DNA from: a virus
Length of the DNA stretch: 64,000 bases
Reading direction: 5' to 3' (one strand)
Virus record (IMG/VR): IMGVR_UViG_3300038558_000079
Location: 26,555-90,554 of that record
The notes below the pieces were generated by a model. That model had not been told where the DNA came from and made no database searches. It saw only the letters and a program-made list of their open reading frames with translations. Positions 62,781 through 64,000 of the stretch are shown one piece after another; position 1 is the stretch's first letter; each line of letters starts with the position of its first letter. The position numbers and the translations under genes are program-made.

Positions 62781-62870
62781 TTTCGACATATTGCAAAAAT
62801 CATAGTACCTGGATAAAACATATCGGAGCCTGAATCCCCTACGGTGAGGTAATTCAGGCTCCGATATGTT
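62781..62870. repeat. Composite dispersed element, copy 9 (diverged)
   Basis: Left arm TTTCGACATATT (62781-62792), 24-nt middle, right box AACATATCGGAGCC (62817-62830), 26-nt spacer, third box GGCTCCGATATGTT (62857-62870). Bases differ from the consensus but the spacing is kept, which argues for function. It lies between the two pentapeptide genes. Confidence 0.8.
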
Positions 62871-62889
62871 GGCTGAGAGTATTGGGGTA

Positions 62890-63717
62890 TCACATATCCT
62901 TTATCCCTGTAGTACGGAATAAAACAGTATTTGGTAAGTCCACCCCCTTTAAGTTAGCACCTGTCAAATCAACACCCAGAAGATTAGCGCCCGTAAAGTC
63001 AGCACCTTGCAAATCAGCGCATTGCAAGTTAGCACCCCCTAAGTTAGCACCAATCAAAATAGCTCTCTGTAGGTTGGCATTGCTCAGATTAGTATCCTGT
63101 AAATATGCGCTATAGAGAATAGCACCTTCTAATTTAGCTTTATGTAAGTTAGCACCGCGCAGATTTGTCCCCTGTAAGGTGACATCTTTAAGATTAGCAC
63201 CCGTTAAATCAGCACCCCGTAAATCTGCGTATGCCAGACAAGCTGACTGTAGGTTAACTTGCCATAAATTGGCGCTTGAGAAATTGGCATAATACAGTTT
63301 TGCGCTTTCTAGGTTAGCGCTTTCTAGGTTAGCACTCGTTAAATCAGCGTCCCATAAGATAGCACCCGTCAGGTTAGCACCATATAGGCAAGCACCTCTC
63401 AAGTTAACATCCTTGAGGTTAGCCTTCATTAGGTTGCTTTGTGCTAACTTAGCACCTTCTAAGTTAGCATCTTTGAGATTGGCTTTTACCCACCTCGCGT
63501 CCCTAGCTTTCACCTCCTCTAGATTTGCACCCTCTAGATTTGCACCCGTCAAATCAGCAAGATTAAGGTAGATGTCACATAAAAAAGCACCCTTCAAGTT
63601 AGCATTAACCAACTTTGCACCAGTGAAATCGTAACCTCGCAAGTCAGCACCCTGTAGGTTGGCATCGGTCAGGTTAGCACCACTTTGGTCTTTACTGTTT
63701 AATTTTGTTTGTGTCAT
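62890..63717 (-). CDS. Pentapeptide-repeat protein
   Basis: A 275-residue protein of about 48 pentapeptide repeats (ANLQGADLRGYDFTGAKLVN pattern) with few interruptions, and a short non-repeat C-terminus (NTVLFRTTGIKDM). It is a paralogue of the neighbouring 206-residue protein, with its own TTGACA promoter near 63743-63771. No signal peptide is seen, so it is probably cytoplasmic. Confidence 0.9.
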   Translation of the reverse strand: MTQTKLNSKDQSGANLTDANLQGADLRGYDFTGAKLVNANLKGAFLCDIYLNLADLTGANLEGANLEEVKARDARWVKANLKDANLEGAKLAQSNLMKANLKDVNLRGACLYGANLTGAILWDADLTSANLESANLESAKLYYANFSSANLWQVNLQSACLAYADLRGADLTGANLKDVTLQGTNLRGANLHKAKLEGAILYSAYLQDTNLSNANLQRAILIGANLGGANLQCADLQGADFTGANLLGVDLTGANLKGVDLPNTVLFRTTGIKDM

Positions 63718-63742
63718 GGTTTATCCTCACTTGTTATCCCTA

Positions 63743-63771
63743 CTATAACACAACTATTTAGGTAATGTCAA
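63743..63771 (-). promoter_or_regulatory. Promoter of the 275-residue pentapeptide gene
   Basis: TTGACA (63771-63766), 17-nt spacer, TTATAG (63748-63743), or TATAGT with 18 nt. Confidence 0.6.
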
Positions 63772-63775
63772 TACA

Positions 63776-64000
63776 TTAAGGAAGTACAATCTGTATAGGA
63801 CATCCAAGGTAACCCTTCTCATCCGCAAGTGCTTCAAATTCAATCCAATCAAAGGGTTGGTTATCCTTCAGGGCATGAAGTCCCTCTACAAGCATTTCAA
63901 AGTGCCATGCAAGCGCTTCAGGGGCGAAATAATAGATACCTGTGGCATCAGGCGATGCACATATTAATAGTGCTTGATTGAGCGCGTACCGATTCCCAGT
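63776..64000 (-). CDS. Partial hypothetical protein, cut by the window edge
   Basis: An open frame enters from the right edge and stops at 63776 after 74 residues. The visible end (FAPEALAWHFEMLVEGL, FDWIEFEALADEKGYLG) is acidic and helical, followed by a small strand. The start is outside the window. Not recognised. Confidence 0.5.
   Translation of the reverse strand, partial: TGNRYALNQALLICASPDATGIYYFAPEALAWHFEMLVEGLHALKDNQPFDWIEFEALADEKGYLGCPIQIVLP

Noticed and set aside
62242-63115. Plus-strand frames opposite the pentapeptide genes
   Set aside because: They are antisense frames kept open by the repeat composition of the real genes.
1-64000. Integrase, attachment site or tRNA insertion point of a prophage
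   Set aside because: No tyrosine or serine recombinase, no tRNA and no direct-repeat attachment pair was seen in the window.

Overview
The window looks like part of a large tailed cyanophage or phage-plasmid genome from a cyanobacterial host, probably filamentous. Three things point there: the cyanobacterial HIP1 octamer GCGATCGC recurs about 17 times; two TnpB genes and one TnpA of IS200/IS605 type are present; and a very large primase-helicase resembles replication proteins of big cyanobacterial plasmids. No rRNA, tRNA, integrase, terminase or portal gene is visible. Both ends cut through genes, so the element continues on both sides.

Region 1 (1-6916, minus strand) is a head-tail cassette: DUF2213-type protease/scaffold, capsid decoration protein, DUF2184-type major capsid protein, head-tail joining proteins, tail terminator, tail tube, and a lambda G/GT-like pair of tail assembly chaperones made by -1 frameshifting at GGGAAAG. 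It diverges from a small XRE regulator, with an inverted-repeat operator candidate between them. Region 2 (7202-15809) holds a small membrane protein, an FHA-domain protein, an unsplit DnaE-type DNA polymerase and a class II ribonucleotide reductase carrying an intein with a LAGLIDADG endonuclease. Region 3 (15874-34431) is the tail-tip and fibre region plus a 4,517-residue tape measure protein containing HExxH, M23, beta-lactamase-fold and lysozyme-like domains. The tape measure gene lies away from the chaperone genes that it normally follows.

Region 4 (34432-46296) is for replication and DNA metabolism. It holds a 287-bp inverted-repeat element, a 5'-deleted adenine methylase remnant, the primase-helicase, a ribbon-helix-helix protein, an SF1 and an SF2 helicase with an unknown protein between them, a C5 cytosine methyltransferase and a RuvC-like resolvase. 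Region 5 (46293-58365) is accessory DNA made mostly of single-gene units, many with a near-perfect TTGACA-17-TATAAT promoter. It includes a Csx3/Crn3-like ring nuclease (a candidate anti-type III CRISPR protein) and a compact three-gene operon of a membrane-anchored HNH nuclease, a multi-pass membrane protein and a membrane-anchored P-loop ATPase. Region 6 (58366-64000) has a thymidylate synthase fused to a DUF4346-like domain, a complete IS200/IS605 element and two pentapeptide-repeat proteins.

A dispersed regulatory element runs through the whole window. Nine copies pair a 14-bp box (GCTTCCGACATGTT) with its inverse about 24 bp away, and four of these carry a third box a further 26-27 bp out. 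All copies are intergenic. DnaE, the helicases, primase, RNR, thymidylate synthase and resolvase together suggest a phage that largely supplies its own replication and dNTP machinery. The Crn3-like protein and the methyltransferase suggest counter-defence.
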